From: Brasenia schreberi
Taxonomy: Eukaryota; Streptophyta; Magnoliopsida; Nymphaeales; Cabombaceae
NCBI GenBank assembly: GCA_036023115.1
Contig: JAYKKT010000059.1
Span: forward strand, 4,635,501-4,699,500
Direction of reading: 5' to 3'
Length of the DNA stretch: 64,000 nt
How positions within the stretch are numbered: the first letter of the stretch is position 1; each line of letters begins with the position of its first letter. The notes under the pieces were generated by a model that had not been told where the DNA came from, made no database searches, and worked only from the letters and a program-made list of their open reading frames with translations. Of this stretch, positions 36,426-62,604 are shown piece by piece. The translations under genes and the position numbers were made by a program.

Positions 36426-36450
36426 ACACGAGCGCGCGCACACACACATG
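36335..36450. repeat. (CT)n-(CA)n compound microsatellite
   Basis: About 26 CT units to 36387, then about 16 CA units with a degenerate tail. ORFs reading SLSLSL and HTHTHT through it are artefacts of the repeat. Confidence 0.98.
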
Positions 36451-36499
36451 CACATACAAACATGTCTTAGATAATCCATTTCAATGTACTAACAGTTAA

Positions 36500-38507
36500 A
36501 AAATTCACCAATCCGTCATGCTTGAAAATGTGACAACTAATAATATCATGATTTTATGTTGACTTGTCATTAGCAGAGGTGGTCTCGGTGTGCTCCTTAA
36601 TAAGCTTGACTATTCTAAATGCTTCTAGTTGCATCTATGTGGCCAGAATTGTCTAACAATGCTTGCATCTATGAATTTGAAGCTTGGGACGACCATTTCT
36701 TGCCATTATTTTCCGATAAATTATCATTCCTCTTGCTTGTAGAACACGGGAACTTATCATTAATGTATATATCAGTCACCGAGAAACGACAAGTTTGATT
36801 GTTCATTCGGCATGTGCCTCTCAATATGGGAGAGTGCAGCTTCAAGTGTGATATTTATCACATCACACACACGCCCCTTAGCTGGAACTCTCTCTGTGGG
36901 CGTGTTTGTGTGTGCGTGTGCTTACAAAGGGGGTGCACATGATCCTAGAATCCATATCGGAATCCCATTGACGTCCTACAAATTGTATCCTACTTCAGAT
37001 CTTTAGACTTTAGAAGATCCTAAAATCAAAGGAATGTAGGATCTAAATCGGGATCTTGACAACTATGCATGTTGGTGTGGATCTACACTTGAGACGAGGT
37101 TGGAGACACCCATGCAAATTCTATAAAAGAAATAAAACAGTATGTTCAAATCCGTAGGATATGATGCATAGTTCACCTCATCTTAAAAATGTCGGTCGTT
37201 GATCCGTGACTGACGCCATGAGTTCATGAATCAAGTATGCAGCTAGAAGAAGCATGTTTATACCCTGCTCAGTCCATAAAATACAGCTCGGTACGAGCTG
37301 AACCACAAGCTTGCTATCTTGTTGGCAGTGGTCTGTGAATGGTGTCAATCAAGGTTGGCAGTTAATGGTGATAACCCCTTTGAATTAAATTTTCACAGTT
37401 CTTCATCAAGCATCACTGGCTGCAGATGGGGGTCCATCCACCACATATGGATCACTGTTTCGATGACGGACAATTGCTCATTTAGTTAGATGAATGTACA
37501 TGCCTTAAGTGGTTCAACAGTTCATTTTCATAATAAAGATTTTATGTGAAAAGCTACTTCTTTCTCTTAGGAGCAAGATTTTTTGTTTTTTCTTTTGCAT
37601 TTAAGGGTGTAAAATGGACCAACAGTTCATTTTCATAATAAATATTTGATGTGAAAGCTAGTTCTTTCACTTAAGAGCAAGAATTTTTAGTTAATTTCTT
37701 TTCATTAAAAAGTATACATTTTGAGTAATTTAAAAACATCTTAGTCAGTGATAGAGCCTCGAAGATTGAGCTGGAACTAGTCTACAATCCTTTGTCAAGT
37801 GTTCTTTCGTCTCAAGGGGACGTGTCCCCGTTGACCTTTCCTTACACGAACACAAAGGAGAAGACAAAGTCGCCAACCTTATTCAGGGGACAATTTCAAG
37901 AAAAGAACAAAGGTAAACCCCTTTTTCCCTTCAAGAACTGACAGGAATCGCGTCAACAGAAGTAGAATGAACCAATTTGGGTCCGTTCATGGCTCCTCTT
38001 GAATCATAAAATGAGATGAATTGCGTTGTCGTGTGGAGTTAGATCGGGTTGGTTTGGGTCTAAAATTGACATCATAATTTTGTATGATGGATCGTCAATT
38101 GTCTGTGGCCTGTTTCATTTGCTCATTTAGGACTATTCAAACCTGAAGTCTCATGGTCAATAGAGATGTAAATACGGACTGGCTGGGCTGGCCCAACCCA
38201 GCCTGCCCCACATTTTGTACGGGTCTCTAAAATGCTGGCCCAGCTGGAGCCAGCACCCCCCTGCCATATATATATATATATATATATATAGGTCCGTGCT
38301 CAATCCTCATCCATACTCAATCTTCTTCAAACATCACTCCCGTTCGATTATCCTCATAAACCATAACAATTTAAATGGCAAAAAGGAAAGTGTATCATTG
38401 TACATTATATACTCTCTCTTTACCTTTTTATTTCAAATCCAAATGATAGAGAATTTGAGGAGACTTAATGGTGTAATGGATTGAGCATATACCAATATAA
38501 ATAAATA

Positions 38508-38595
<88 letters not shown>

Positions 38596-41500
38596 GAGGT
38601 TGATTCACTTTCACTTTGGGTGGACACTGATATCAACCTCTTGGGTCGTGTTCCAAAATTACCGCTTAAAGGAGGGGATGGGAATGTGCGTTTGGGTCTT
38701 TTCGTGTCGGGCCACGAAACTAATGAGAATCTGCTGAGAGGTCCTGTGGGATGAGGATCTAATTTCGTGACTCATGGTGGCCCCGACTCCATGGTCAATA
38801 CCTACTTTGCTGACCCATATTGAATTCCATTAAAGGAGAACCCTGTGCCAACCGAAAGGTCCCATTTTACCAATCCTTGCTCGTGCACTAATAAATTCAA
38901 TAGTGTTTGTTATGAACATTTTCACCGTAGAGAGAGAGAGAGAGAGAGAGAGTATTAAATACATAATGTTTTTTCTAATGTTTTTTTGTTTATAATCTTG
39001 CATAAACGTTTTCTCCGTCTGATCTTTAAGATCAATAGTTAAGGTGATAAAATACTTTACATTTAAACATAAAGTACAAAAGTAAAAAAGTACTTTTAAT
39101 TCAAATTTTTGCTATTGACAACAAGCAGGATATTTATAGAAGATCCATTATCGAAAGATATTATGCATTGAGCACTCTCTCAATCTTTCTCTCTATATGT
39201 GTAAGATTTTGTGTTTGGTTCGATTTGATTCTAAGAGCTTCAAAACCGAATGATCCAAATAATCGAAATACTTTGATTATCCTTCCCAAATACCTTAATC
39301 GTATTTTACTGCCCCTCTTCTCCCCTCTGCTACATACCCTAAGCAGTTTTTATTGTCAGCTGTCATGCTCATCATCCTCTCTCTCAAGCAGCTGCATTCG
39401 TCCCTCCTTTTCCCTTCTAGGCGGGCATCAACCAGTAATCATTCTCACCATCAAGCATCTTCAAGCGTGTTCTTGAGCTAATGCAAGGTGTTCGGTTCTT
39501 CAACTAGGACTTTGAAGGCGATGAAATCAAATCCTACAAATAAAAAATTCAGCCTGCCAATAAGTTTTTCCTATCTGAAATAGGTATAATGTGCTCTCTT
39601 GTTATTTTTCATGGAAATAAATTCAGGGATCGCAAAGGTTTCTGTCATTGTTATTTCCGTTGCTTATTGCAGCATGGTATTAAAAGGTTACTTCTATTTG
39701 AGCTATAAGTACCGTCGTTCTGTGCAGCAGAAGGGGAAATTGTCGATCAAGAAATCGATTAAACACATCAACCTATTGAATATTATAAGGAGTGTCTCCA
39801 GTTCTGATAGTTCAAGGCTATATCAATGAACCGAATCAAAATATTTCAGTTTGTTATAATTCAGTATACATTGGTTTCCATGTTCAGATCAGTTCGATTA
39901 TCGAATTGAATCAACCGATGCTCAGTTTATGTTCAACCATTGCTTTTTGAAAACATAAGTATTATCTATTATTTTTAACTTTAAATTTGTTTAAATTATA
40001 CTCCTACCATAAACAAATAAAGATCATATCGCATGTAAACAGGTAATACTTGTATAAGATTCAAAAGTTTGACGTGCTGAAAGTGTGCAGTTATGACTTT
40101 TAAGCAAGATGATGAAAGAAAAGCGGAACGAGAATGGCGTCTTAAGCGGCCTGGCGTGCCAACTGACACCTATAACTTTGGATTGTGTCCGGGTATTAAA
40201 AAATAGACCCGAAAAAAAGATCGGTCAGTTCCGGGCCAACCTGTATTTGATTTGGATCCAAAGTGACCCGACCCTATTGACCCTTCATATATCAAAAAAA
40301 TCATGCATTCAGATAATTACTACAAAGTGTTTGAATCCAAAGATGACACACAAAGGCAGTAAAAGTAATGGGAGAAAGCCATACAATGTAGAAATTGCTC
40401 TTTAGAATTTAAATGAAGATATGGCAAAGACTCGCAAGAGTTCATGTAGCCATCGATCCAACTTCATGTAAGAAAAGGTCTGCTATTGATCCGGACTTCT
40501 ACCATATTGTATATGAAAACCACACAATCGGTATCAATTGTAATTACATTTGCAATCATAGTTGGCATGATTTGAGAAAACCCACAAAAAGTAGGAGGTA
40601 AAATCATTGTGTCATAAACCTTGGCTCAAATGGCTAAGTGGGAGATATAACACCGGATCTACTCATTCTTGACAATAAACTCATGAAAAACAGAAATACC
40701 CCGTTTTCGTTAATACATTACAACAACTTATAATGAAAAGTCCAAAACAAGAAAGACATTGAAGATAAAACCAAAAAATTAAAAAAGGTTTTCACTATAA
40801 ATATTATAGAGAATACACATAAAATGAGAGAAAATGAAAAACAGATCTTCTCTAATAATCCATCTAAAGGTAACCGTTAACCCACTCCTCTATTTGCTAT
40901 TGGGCTCTTCTTCCACCCTTCCTCTATTATGCTCGATGACTGAGGATTCTCATGAGGATCATGCAAAAGTCAAAAACACATCAATATTAATATTTGTTCA
41001 TTGCTTTCCTCCGTGTTAGTGTCAAAAGACAAACAGTGAAGACTAGCCTCCCCTTTCACAAGAAGAGCCCCTGCACTCACGTGTCTTAAGAACAATCGCT
41101 TGCGTGAGTACCATCAGCATTTTATCAGGCCACACTGGTGTAGGTATATATATAAAAAGAGAGATTGAATTTTATTGCTTTTAAGTGACGTAAGTATAAT
41201 ATTTTTTAAATTTTTAAAAAAATTTAAAATTATACTGGTAACACTTAAGGGAGACGGAAATGTATGTACATGAGAACGTTGCTAATAAAAAATTGTTAGG
41301 GAAGTTGGAAGATGTTCCAGCAAGCGACCAGCGAAGCCATATGTGTGGGCCTATAGACATGACGATAGCGAACATAGTGGAGACGGAGCCGAAAAGGACC
41401 GCTCGTTTGAAAACGGGAGGGTGGCGGATATTTCTTCCTGTTGGTAAAACCATGCTATCTTGCAAAGAACTCGTCACACGTTGATCGTTTTGCTTATGAG

Positions 41501-41600
41501 CGAAATGATGACATTTGTTGATGATGCAGTGGAGATGGGAAAAGGACATGGATTGACTTGTAAGGCAAATCAGTCGGTGGCCTTCGGCGTGAAAGGGCTC
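36500..41600. other. No gene recognised; microsatellites
   Basis: Intergenic DNA between the acidic-tail exons and the receptor kinase. Visible are (TA)n at 38264-38290, (TA)n-(GA)n at 38512-38594 and (GA)n at 38929-38952. Small ORFs such as 39168-39476, 39599-39829 and 40109-40405 have no motif or splice context. A near-repeat of about 55 bp around aacagttcattttcataataa occurs at 37517-37570 and 37619-37680. Confidence 0.5.
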
Positions 41601-41614
41601 CTGTAATTATTATT

Positions 41615-41617
<3 letters not shown>

Positions 41618-41661
<44 letters not shown>
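41618..41661. repeat. (GA)n tract upstream of receptor kinase
   Basis: About 21 GA units, 167 bp before the receptor-kinase ATG. Probably in the promoter or 5' UTR. GA repeats of this kind are known binding sites for plant BPC proteins, but no functional claim can be made from sequence alone. Confidence 0.9.
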
Positions 41662-41664
<3 letters not shown>

Positions 41665-41827
41665 TTGAACTCTATGGGGACGCTCTCTCCAGTTTCTGCT
41701 GAATCGTCAAAGTCCGTTGCTTGACTTGCGTTAGATGGAATAGTTTTTGGCTTTGAGCTCACACTTTTTGCTTCTTGTTCATCGACACTTCTTCGTCTTC
41801 CCTGCTTCCTCTCTCACAAGCCTCGCC

Positions 41828-44800
41828 ATGGAGGAGAGGGAGATCCGCTGGTGTAGCTTGAGCCTCCTGTTGCTGCTGTTTGCAGTCTGCCATCTTTTTG
41901 GCGTTTCCGCTGACACAGAACCACAAGATGGTACTCTCTCTCTCTCTCTCCCCCCTTTTCTCCCCTTCGCAAATTTTGTTATTTGTGTGATTGGTTATCT
42001 CCTTGTTGGGGAGTGTGTTCGCTACATAGAGATGAGTTCAATGTTTTCGTAGATGGTAACTGAAAAACCGCGTAATTTCTTGCTTACTGGATTTGATTTT
42101 CGTGGCTTATGTTGCTTCTCTGTAGCCGGTGCACTTGCTGCCCTGAGCGTTGGGTGGCAGAACACACCACCAAGGTGGGGGAAGGGAGATCCTTGTACAT
42201 GGGAAGGAGTGGATTGTGAAAATTCAAGAGTGATTAGCTTGTGAGTGTTTTGATTTTTTCTCACTCTGCATATATATGTCTCATTATGGTTCTTGATTCC
42301 CTTTCTCAGGAAACTGTCATCCATGGGTCTTCAAGGCCAAATTACTGATGTTGGATCTCTCTCCCAGTTGCAGGTCTTGTAAGTGCCTCAACCCTTACCC
42401 TTGTTTCCAGAGACATATATATGCTGCTATTTCCTAGCTCTGTGTGTGTGGATATCATTACTAATTTTGCAGCCCCATTGATGTTTAATTTTGGGAAAAG
42501 GGATTTATCATTCAACCCTGGACTGGTGGGTTCGATCCCAGCAAGTATAGGGAGCTTGACCAACTTAAGGATTCTGTAAGAGTCTTTGGACTCTATGCTT
42601 ATCGCTTTCCTCTTTGCTGTTGGCTCCGATCCAAATCTCACGTAGATGACCTTTTTTCTGTTCAGAATTCTGGCAGGTTGCAATTTCACCGGCTCCATCC
42701 CCGCCGAATTAGGCAATCTGGGACAGCTAGCTTTCCTGTAAGAGTTCTCAATGAACCATATTTTCACATTTCAACATCATCATACGAGCGTGATTCTTTG
42801 GGTTCCTGTTTCATTGATGATCTTTACGTCCATCTTTTCTTGCCAGGGCACTGAATTCTAACAAATTGACGGGGTCAATTCCTCCTTCCTTGGGCAAACT
42901 ATCAAATGTTTATTGGCTTGATATTGCAGACAACATGCTATCTGGTTCTCTGCCGGTCTCATCTGGTAGTTCACCTGGTTTGGATATGCTTTCAAAGACA
43001 AAACACTTGTAAGTTGGATTAGTCCTTGGAGATAAATGCATCTTTGCATTTTGTTTACATCATTAAGCTGATCTTGTTGTTGGCGAACTGCAGCCATTTT
43101 AATCGGAATCAACTCTCGGGTGTTATTCCTCCTCAGCTTTTTAGTTCAGGAATGATTCTTATACACATGTAAGCTATCGACAGTCATTTTTCTTCTCCTT
43201 TATGCTGTTCTTTGCAGCAACTCACCAACTTTATCAAATTTTCTGATGAATACGAACTTATTCACTTCATAGACTGTTTGATGGGAATAAGTTTTCTGGA
43301 GAAATACCTCACACAATCGGGCTTGTGTCCACACTTGAGGTCCTGTAAGTATCCATGAATTATGAAATCTTTCCATGGTCATTATTCTGAATACATTTGC
43401 GCATATCTGCATGATTATTTCATTTATTTCCCTAATGATCTAACCCTGGATTTTAATCTTGAATAGCCGGCTTGACCGGAATTCCTTCAGTGGTTCAGTA
43501 CCATCCACTCTTGGCAGCCTTGCACATCTCAATGAATTGTGAGTTTTATTCTGTAAAATGATGGAATTTGGTTGCAACAAGAATTCAACTTTTATAGCTA
43601 ATTAAATCTCCCATCCTATTCAGGAATCTTGCTGCAAATCAGCTTACTGGTCCAATTCCGAATTTAACAAACATGAGCAGCCTAAATTATGTGTAAGACT
43701 ATAAAAGCATCTTTTGTACTTTCATGTATTCTCTTCCTCTTATCCTTGGACTGAACCTATGATCTTTATAGGGACTTGAGCAACAACACATTTGATGCGT
43801 CGATAGCCCCATCTTGGTTCACAAGTATACAATCTCTAACAACATTGTGAGTTCTGATCCTGCTTAGTGTATTTTAAGCTGTCACATGGGTGCAGGAGCG
43901 GGTGGAGATGAGGGATACGAAACTTCTAAAAATCAGGAGTCCACGGATCACGACAAAATATGTGTATAAAATTATATATACTATTTCATATAATTGATAA
44001 TATTTTATGAAACTAAAAGAAAACTCTGTTTTATCAGGTTATTATCCATTAATAAAGTGATAATTGATTAATATTCTATATGTCCTTGTAACAACAACAA
44101 CAACTAAGCCTTTTCTCATACTAGATGGGGTCGGCTACATGGATTCTTTGTTTCCACAGATCCCTATCGTGTGCCATGTTAGCAGTTAACTCCCAATAAG
44201 CTAGATCATTCTTTATTGTTTCTTTCCAACACTTTTGTGGTCGTCCTCTACCTCTTTTAATACTTTACAAGTTTAGTTTTTCTAACCTTCTTACAGGTTC
44301 TTCTTTTGATCTTCTTTCTATATGTCCAAATCATCTTAAACGATGTTCTCTCATTTTATCCTCTATTGGTGCCACTCCTAATTTGTTTCTAATAACCTCA
44401 TTATGTATACAGTCTTTTCTTGTATGACCACTCATCCATCTCAACATCTTCATTTCTATCACAGACATCTTTTGTACATGTTGATGATTAACTGCCCAAC
44501 ACTGAGAACCATAAAACATGGCAGGCCTAATTGCTGCTCTATAATATTTACCTTTTAATTTTAATGGTATCTTCTTATCACAAAGAATACCTATATTCGG
44601 GGGACAATTAGTATCTATATGTCTTGTAAATGGGCACTAAATTATCTTGAGACAAAAGCTTTTAATTACAAAATAATTATAATAGTTAGTGGCGAGCCTC
44701 ATACAGGAAGTACAATTGTCAGGTGTTGGAGTGTCAGATACGAATGCGGCATCCTGTTAAAAGTTTCCGTGTGGCACAGTTTTCAAGCATTTTAATCTCT

Positions 44801-47800
44801 TGCGCTTACCTGTATTTGATGGTGTAGAACCATGGAATACGGAGCACTGGGAGGAAAGGTGCCACCATCTCTGTTCAGCTTGCCTAATCTTCAGAAAGTG
44901 TAAGGATTGATAGAACGTACTCTTGGTTTATTCAAGAAAAACAATGGAGCTTCAGTTGTTCTTTTTGATTGACTGCAGAGATTTGAAGAACAACTCGTTT
45001 AATGACACACTGGATATGGGAAGCAGCATATCTCCTCGATTACAACTTGTCGACTTGGAGTATAACAAAATCTCTAGTGTCACTGTGGATAACTCCTATG
45101 GAAACTCTCTATTGTACGAGACATTCACAGTACTGTATATATATATATATATATGAAGTCTTAAATGTATAATGTCTTTTAGTGCATAATCTTACGTGAA
45201 CATCTCCATTATTCGATCTTTGAGATCAATAGATGCATATGCATGCGCATTAAATATAAAGTACATAACTAAAATAAATAATATTTTTTATTTAAACTTC
45301 TACCGTTGATGTTAAAGATTTGAGATTTAAGATCAATGGTGTAGGTGTTTATATGGAAGATTATGCACCGAAAGACATTGCATTTAGAACACTGTATATA
45401 TATATATATATATATATAATCATGATTGATAATTATATCATTATTAGCAATATAACGCTTAGCTTTCATTTGGATTTGCAGGCTTGCTGGAAATCCAGTG
45501 TGTAGTGTAACACTGGCAAATACTAGATACTGCATGTTACAGACACACAAAAAAACATACTCAACTAGTTTAGCGAACTGTATGAATGCATCATGTCTGG
45601 CAGGCAAGAGGGTTAACCCTCAGAGCTGTGGATGTGCATATCCTTACGAGGGATATCTCCATTTTAGAGCGCCATTTTTTTCAGACTTGACCAACAGCAC
45701 CCCATTCCAAGCACTCGAACGGAAACTCTGGACACAGTTCAATCTCACGCCTGGATCAGTGTATCTGGAAAATCCCTACTTTGATTCGAGTGATTACATG
45801 ATCCTTTACATGGCTCTTTTCCATTCGAGTGGCATGTATTTCGAAAGGTCAGATATCCTTCAATTTGGTTTTCAGCTGACCAACCAGACATTCAAGCCAC
45901 CTCACGAATTCGGGCCGTATTACTTTGTGGCAATTTCATATCGTTTCCCTGGTATATGAACCTCATGTTAATTTGGGTTGAAAATTTGCATTCTTGGCTT
46001 ATAACTGTTGTTGCTGATTAAATGAGTATAATATCAGAACCAAATGGTGGAAAATCTCTTAGCACTGGTGCTATCATTGGTATAGCGGTTGGTTGCAGTG
46101 TTTTAGTCCTCGTTCTGCTCATAGTGGGGATATACGCGATCCGACAAAAGCAGCAAGCCGAAAGAGCCATTGTTCAATCCAGACCTTTTGGTAATGTTTC
46201 TATTATTCTTGGCTGATCACCTCCTAACTGGTACTGTAGATAGCATACTGCATTGCAAAAGATAGCATCCTCTAGATAACATAAGTCGCAGTTTCTCGGC
46301 CTTCGTGCCCCCATGGTGACTAACTGTGGATTGTCTGTGCGTGTCAGCATCCTGGGGTGGAACCAGCAGTAAAGATGTAGGGGAGGCACCACAATTAAAG
46401 GGAGCCAGGTGGTTTTCGTATGATGAAGTCAAGAAGTGTACAAACAATTTCTCATCTATTAATGAGATAGGATCTGGGGGCTATGGCAAAGTAAAAGAAT
46501 TCATGCCCTTTTTCTGCTTTAATATAGATATATCCTCAATAAATGATTCATTCAAGAAACTCGCTTTCAGGTGTACAGAGGTATTCTACCATCCGGTCAA
46601 ATTGTTGCAATCAAGAGGGCACAACAGGGATCCATGCAAGGTGGAGCTGAGTTCAAGACAGAAATTGAGTTGTTATCAAGAGTTCATCACAAAAATCTTG
46701 TTGCACTTGTTGGCTTCTGTTTCGATCGCGGCGAACAGATGCTAGTCTATGAATTTGTTCCTAATGGAACGCTAAGAGATAGCTTATCTGGTACTCTGGA
46801 CATGTTTGGATAGATGCTGGCTTTCTTTATACTGACCTGCGATTTTTCTTAATTGTTGATAAATATCTTCTGCTTAACAGGAAGAAGTGGTATTCGCATA
46901 GATTGGAATAGGAGACTTCGCATTGCTCTGGGCTCTGCTAGAGGACTAGTTTATCTGCATGAACTTGCTGATCCTCCCATAATCCATAGGGATGTTAAAT
47001 CTACAAATATTCTACTGGACCAAAGTTTAACAGCCAAGGTTTCAGATTTCGGCCTCTCCAAACTTGTTTCTGACAGTGCGAAAGGGCATGTTTCAACTCA
47101 AGTTAAAGGAACACTGGTGAGTAAACTGATTACTCCAATGATTTAGCGTATGATTTCAAGCGCACGGATACCAGTGGACTAGATCTGTGCCATGGTTCTA
47201 TCGTTTCCAAGCAGCATCATACATGGGATCTAGATTTTAGCTTTCATTCCTAGGCTACTACCATTTATAAGTTTTTAACTTTAAAATTAGTTGCTGAAAT
47301 TATATTTTGTCGAATCCAAGGAGATGTTTTAATTTTTAATATATTGTAATGTGTGATATAACACAATTATCGCATATTGGTACCGTGTATAGATATTCTT
47401 CTTAAGAATATTAGAGAGATGGATGAGGTAAAGGCGATAACTAAGTATTGCCAAGATATCATCAAATTTATCTATAATGCATCTTTATTATGTATGATAA
47501 AGAGATACGCTAATGACACACAATACTGTTACTCGATATGTATCGTATCGTATCGTATCGTAGTATATCGTAATTTAATATTAAAAAATTAATAAAAATA
47601 AATAAATCAGAATAGAAATTGCAAGCCTGTATTTATGTATAATCCTTCTCAAGGCCCTTCTCTAAGTTCACCAGAATAATGCATAACTATACCTACACAT
47701 ATGCACATACACACACAGACAGGCGCATGCGTGCATGCATGGTGTTTTACGTGATAATGTGTACTTTTCTTGATGCAACTCTGATCTGTATATGGGATTA

Positions 47801-48301
47801 CAGGGTTACTTGGATCCCGACTATTACATGACACAGCAGCTGTCAGAAAAGAGTGACGTATACAGCTTTGGGGTGGTTATGCTTGAACTCATAACCGGAA
47901 AACAACCAATAGAAAGAGGGAAGTATATTGTCAGAGAGGTGCGAGTGGCCATTGACAAATCCAAAGAATTATATGGTCTGAGGGAACTACTGGACCCAAC
48001 CATTAGGACCTCTACCCTGGCGTGCTTCGAGAAGTTTGTGGACTTGGCTATGTGCTGCGTTGAAGAATTGGCTTCTGACCGTCCCACCATGGGTGAAGTT
48101 GTAAAGGAAATCGAGACAATTCTGCAGAATGGAGGAGTAGACACGAACCCTGCATCTGCTTCTTCATCTGCTACTGATTTTGAGGCAAATAAGAATGCCC
48201 CTCGTCATCCATACGATGAGCCCCTCTCCAGTAAAGAGAACAGTGATGCCTTCAGTCTCAATGGTGGATGTACATTATCCACCATTGTTGAGCCCAAATA
48301 G
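41828..48301 (+). CDS. LRR receptor-like kinase, LRR-VIII-1 / HPCA1-like, intact
   Basis: Nineteen exons: 41828-41930, 42126-42240, 42310-42378, 42501-42575, 42666-42737, 42847-43008, 43094-43168, 43273-43344, 43467-43538, 43624-43692, 43772-43846, 44828-44899, 44979-45113, 45482-45951, 46038-46190, 46348-46490, 46571-46790, 46881-47116, 47804-48301. They total 2886 nt, 961 residues, close to the family (about 950). Order: signal peptide ([16 protein letters not shown]), LRR cap with [11 protein letters not shown], LRRs largely on 69-75 nt exons, a cysteine-containing region (Cys in NCMNASC and SCGC), transmembrane [20 protein letters not shown] (about 557-579), kinase with GSGGYGKV loop (about 640), VAIK lysine, HRDVKS and SDFGLS. 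It is an RD kinase, so probably active. The Arabidopsis relative HPCA1 senses extracellular hydrogen peroxide through cysteines in this membrane-proximal part; the same role here is inference. Intron 11 carries an RTE 3' end. Confidence 0.93.
44090..44590 (-). mobile_element. RTE LINE 3' end in receptor-kinase intron 11
   Basis: Antisense to the gene, about 500 bp, from the AAC tail to the RT C-terminal region (short ORF 44331-44519). The 5' junction is followed by about 24 bp of unmatched sequence and then ctatatgtcttgt (44615-44627), which resembles ctatatgtccttgt (44076-44089) before the tail. This suggests a target duplication separated by filler. Exon junctions of the gene are unaffected. 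Confidence 0.8.
45128..45419. repeat. Two (TA)n tracts and a local duplication in intron 13
   Basis: TA tracts at about 45132-45154 and 45392-45418. Each follows a related sequence ending cactgtatatata, and the text between contains two diverged copies of a tract about gatctttgagatcaatag / gatttaagatcaatgg, so a short duplicated or hairpin-like repeat is likely. Confidence 0.6.
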
Positions 48302-48311
48302 CTGCTACATT

Positions 48312-48415
48312 GGCACAAAGAGCAACAGATCATCTGACTAGCGGGTTGACCCACAAATTGAAGTTCATTAGTTCAATACCCGGGGCGTGCATCTAGCTTC
48401 ATCCTCCCCATCATA
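48312..48415 (+). mobile_element. tRNA-like SINE copy, diverged
   Basis: Directly after the receptor-kinase stop codon: GGCACAAAGAGCAACAG, a GACTAGCGGGTTGACCCAC core, a B-box-like TTAGTTCAATACC and TAGCTTCATCCTCCCC. The order matches 9250-9356. It probably lies in the kinase 3' UTR. Confidence 0.5.
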
Positions 48416-48736
48416 CCACAAAGAAAGCCGTCACATTGTATGTACTATCTCAATGTGTTTGCTGAGTTGGTGACTGAGAGTGTTATGTTTTGCTATCAAA
48501 GCTCATTATGGTGATTGAAAAGTCCGTATATCCATATGATTTCATAAATTTGAGTATCCAAGATGGGGAGTTTGGCAATACATTTTAGCCTCTGTGTCTC
48601 ACTTTTCTGCCATGATGATGTTGAGTTCCAATTTTCTCTTCGATTTGCTTTGTCAAAAAGATCGGTTGTTTGTGTGTGCGTGCCGCGTGTATGTGCCCCA
48701 CTTTCTACTGTGATGCTGTTGAGTTATCTGTGTGTT

Positions 48737-48853
48737 AACCAGAATAAAGGCTGGTTTCTCACCCCTGAGCGTTCTCTAAACCAGAATAAAGGCTGGTCTC
48801 TCACCCCTGAGCGTTCTCTAAACCAGAGTAAAGGCTGGTCTCTCACCCGTGAG
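48737..48853. repeat. 42 bp tandem repeat, 2.8 copies
   Basis: Units 48737-48778, 48779-48820 and partial 48821-48853 start AACCAGAATAAAGGCTGG and differ at few positions. The repeat gives spurious in-frame ORFs on both strands (48563-48949 plus, 48724-48957 minus). Confidence 0.95.
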
Positions 48854-49174
48854 ATTACTACTGACAGGAAATACTTCAATCTCATGCCAAAGAATACACT
48901 AGGCTTTGACTTTAGGGTACGGATCCTCACCTCTGGCACAAACCCGTGATCTTTCAAGGATTTGTTAAACTTCTTTGGTTAGTAGATGAGATAATCTTTT
49001 TGGCCAATTTAGAATCGTAGATTTGAATCCAACCGGCTTCTGGTAGATTTAACTGTCATCATTCACTCATCAGAAAAGACTGCCATCGTTCTTAATCTTA
49101 AGGTGCACATCTTAAACCTTGAAAAGGAAGAGAAAGGCCTCCAAAGCATTGCAAAGGAAACATGATCTTGCTTT

Positions 49175-49275
49175 TCTGAGTTAACATGACACTGGATAGA
49201 GCTCAATGGTGATTAAGAATCAAAGTGGTTGATCCCACTTAGTGCGGTAAAAGGCTTGATTTTGCTTTTGGTTGT
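49175..49275 (+). mobile_element. Relic of an RTE/SINE-type 3' tail
   Basis: The stretch around gatcccacttagtgcgg followed by taaaaggcttgattttgctt has the design of the RTE tail (a variant of accccgtctagtatgggaaaaggcttag, GTT-rich end) but is clearly diverged and belongs to a related family. Confidence 0.35.
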
Positions 49276-49612
49276 TCCCGAGCCCTCAGAAGATGAATAA
49301 ACTGAATATATGCTTTGATCTATTACACAAAGGGCATTGAGATAATTCAAGAGTAAAGCTTCTGATCAATGCAGCCATTAACCCATCACACAGAAGGGTT
49401 CTGGTTCTTTGTTCAATTGCATTTAAGACTTGCATTCTTGACATTGTACCATAATCTATCACAATGCCCTATTATCCAATAAACTATATAGCAATATTTG
49501 CTCGGGAAACAATCAAAATCTCAATAGACAATAGATTAACCAGAAACAGCAAACAATACTCTGAAAATAGCATACGCCTCCGTGGCATTGTAGATAAAAA
49601 GTATTCATATTT

Positions 49613-62604
<12,992 letters not shown>

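Noticed and set aside
36261..36499. ORFs rich in SLSLSL and HTHTHT
   Set aside because: They are direct translations of the (CT)n-(CA)n microsatellite. The same applies to YIYIYI ORFs at 38215-38636, 45269-45607 and 60459-60686.
41747..41827. Upstream extension of the receptor kinase start
   Set aside because: The frame is open but begins at a TTG; the ATG at 41828 directly precedes a good signal peptide.
47520..47570. Short direct repeats (cgtat units) as a CRISPR-like array
   Set aside because: Five-base tandem repeat without spacers in an intron of a plant gene.
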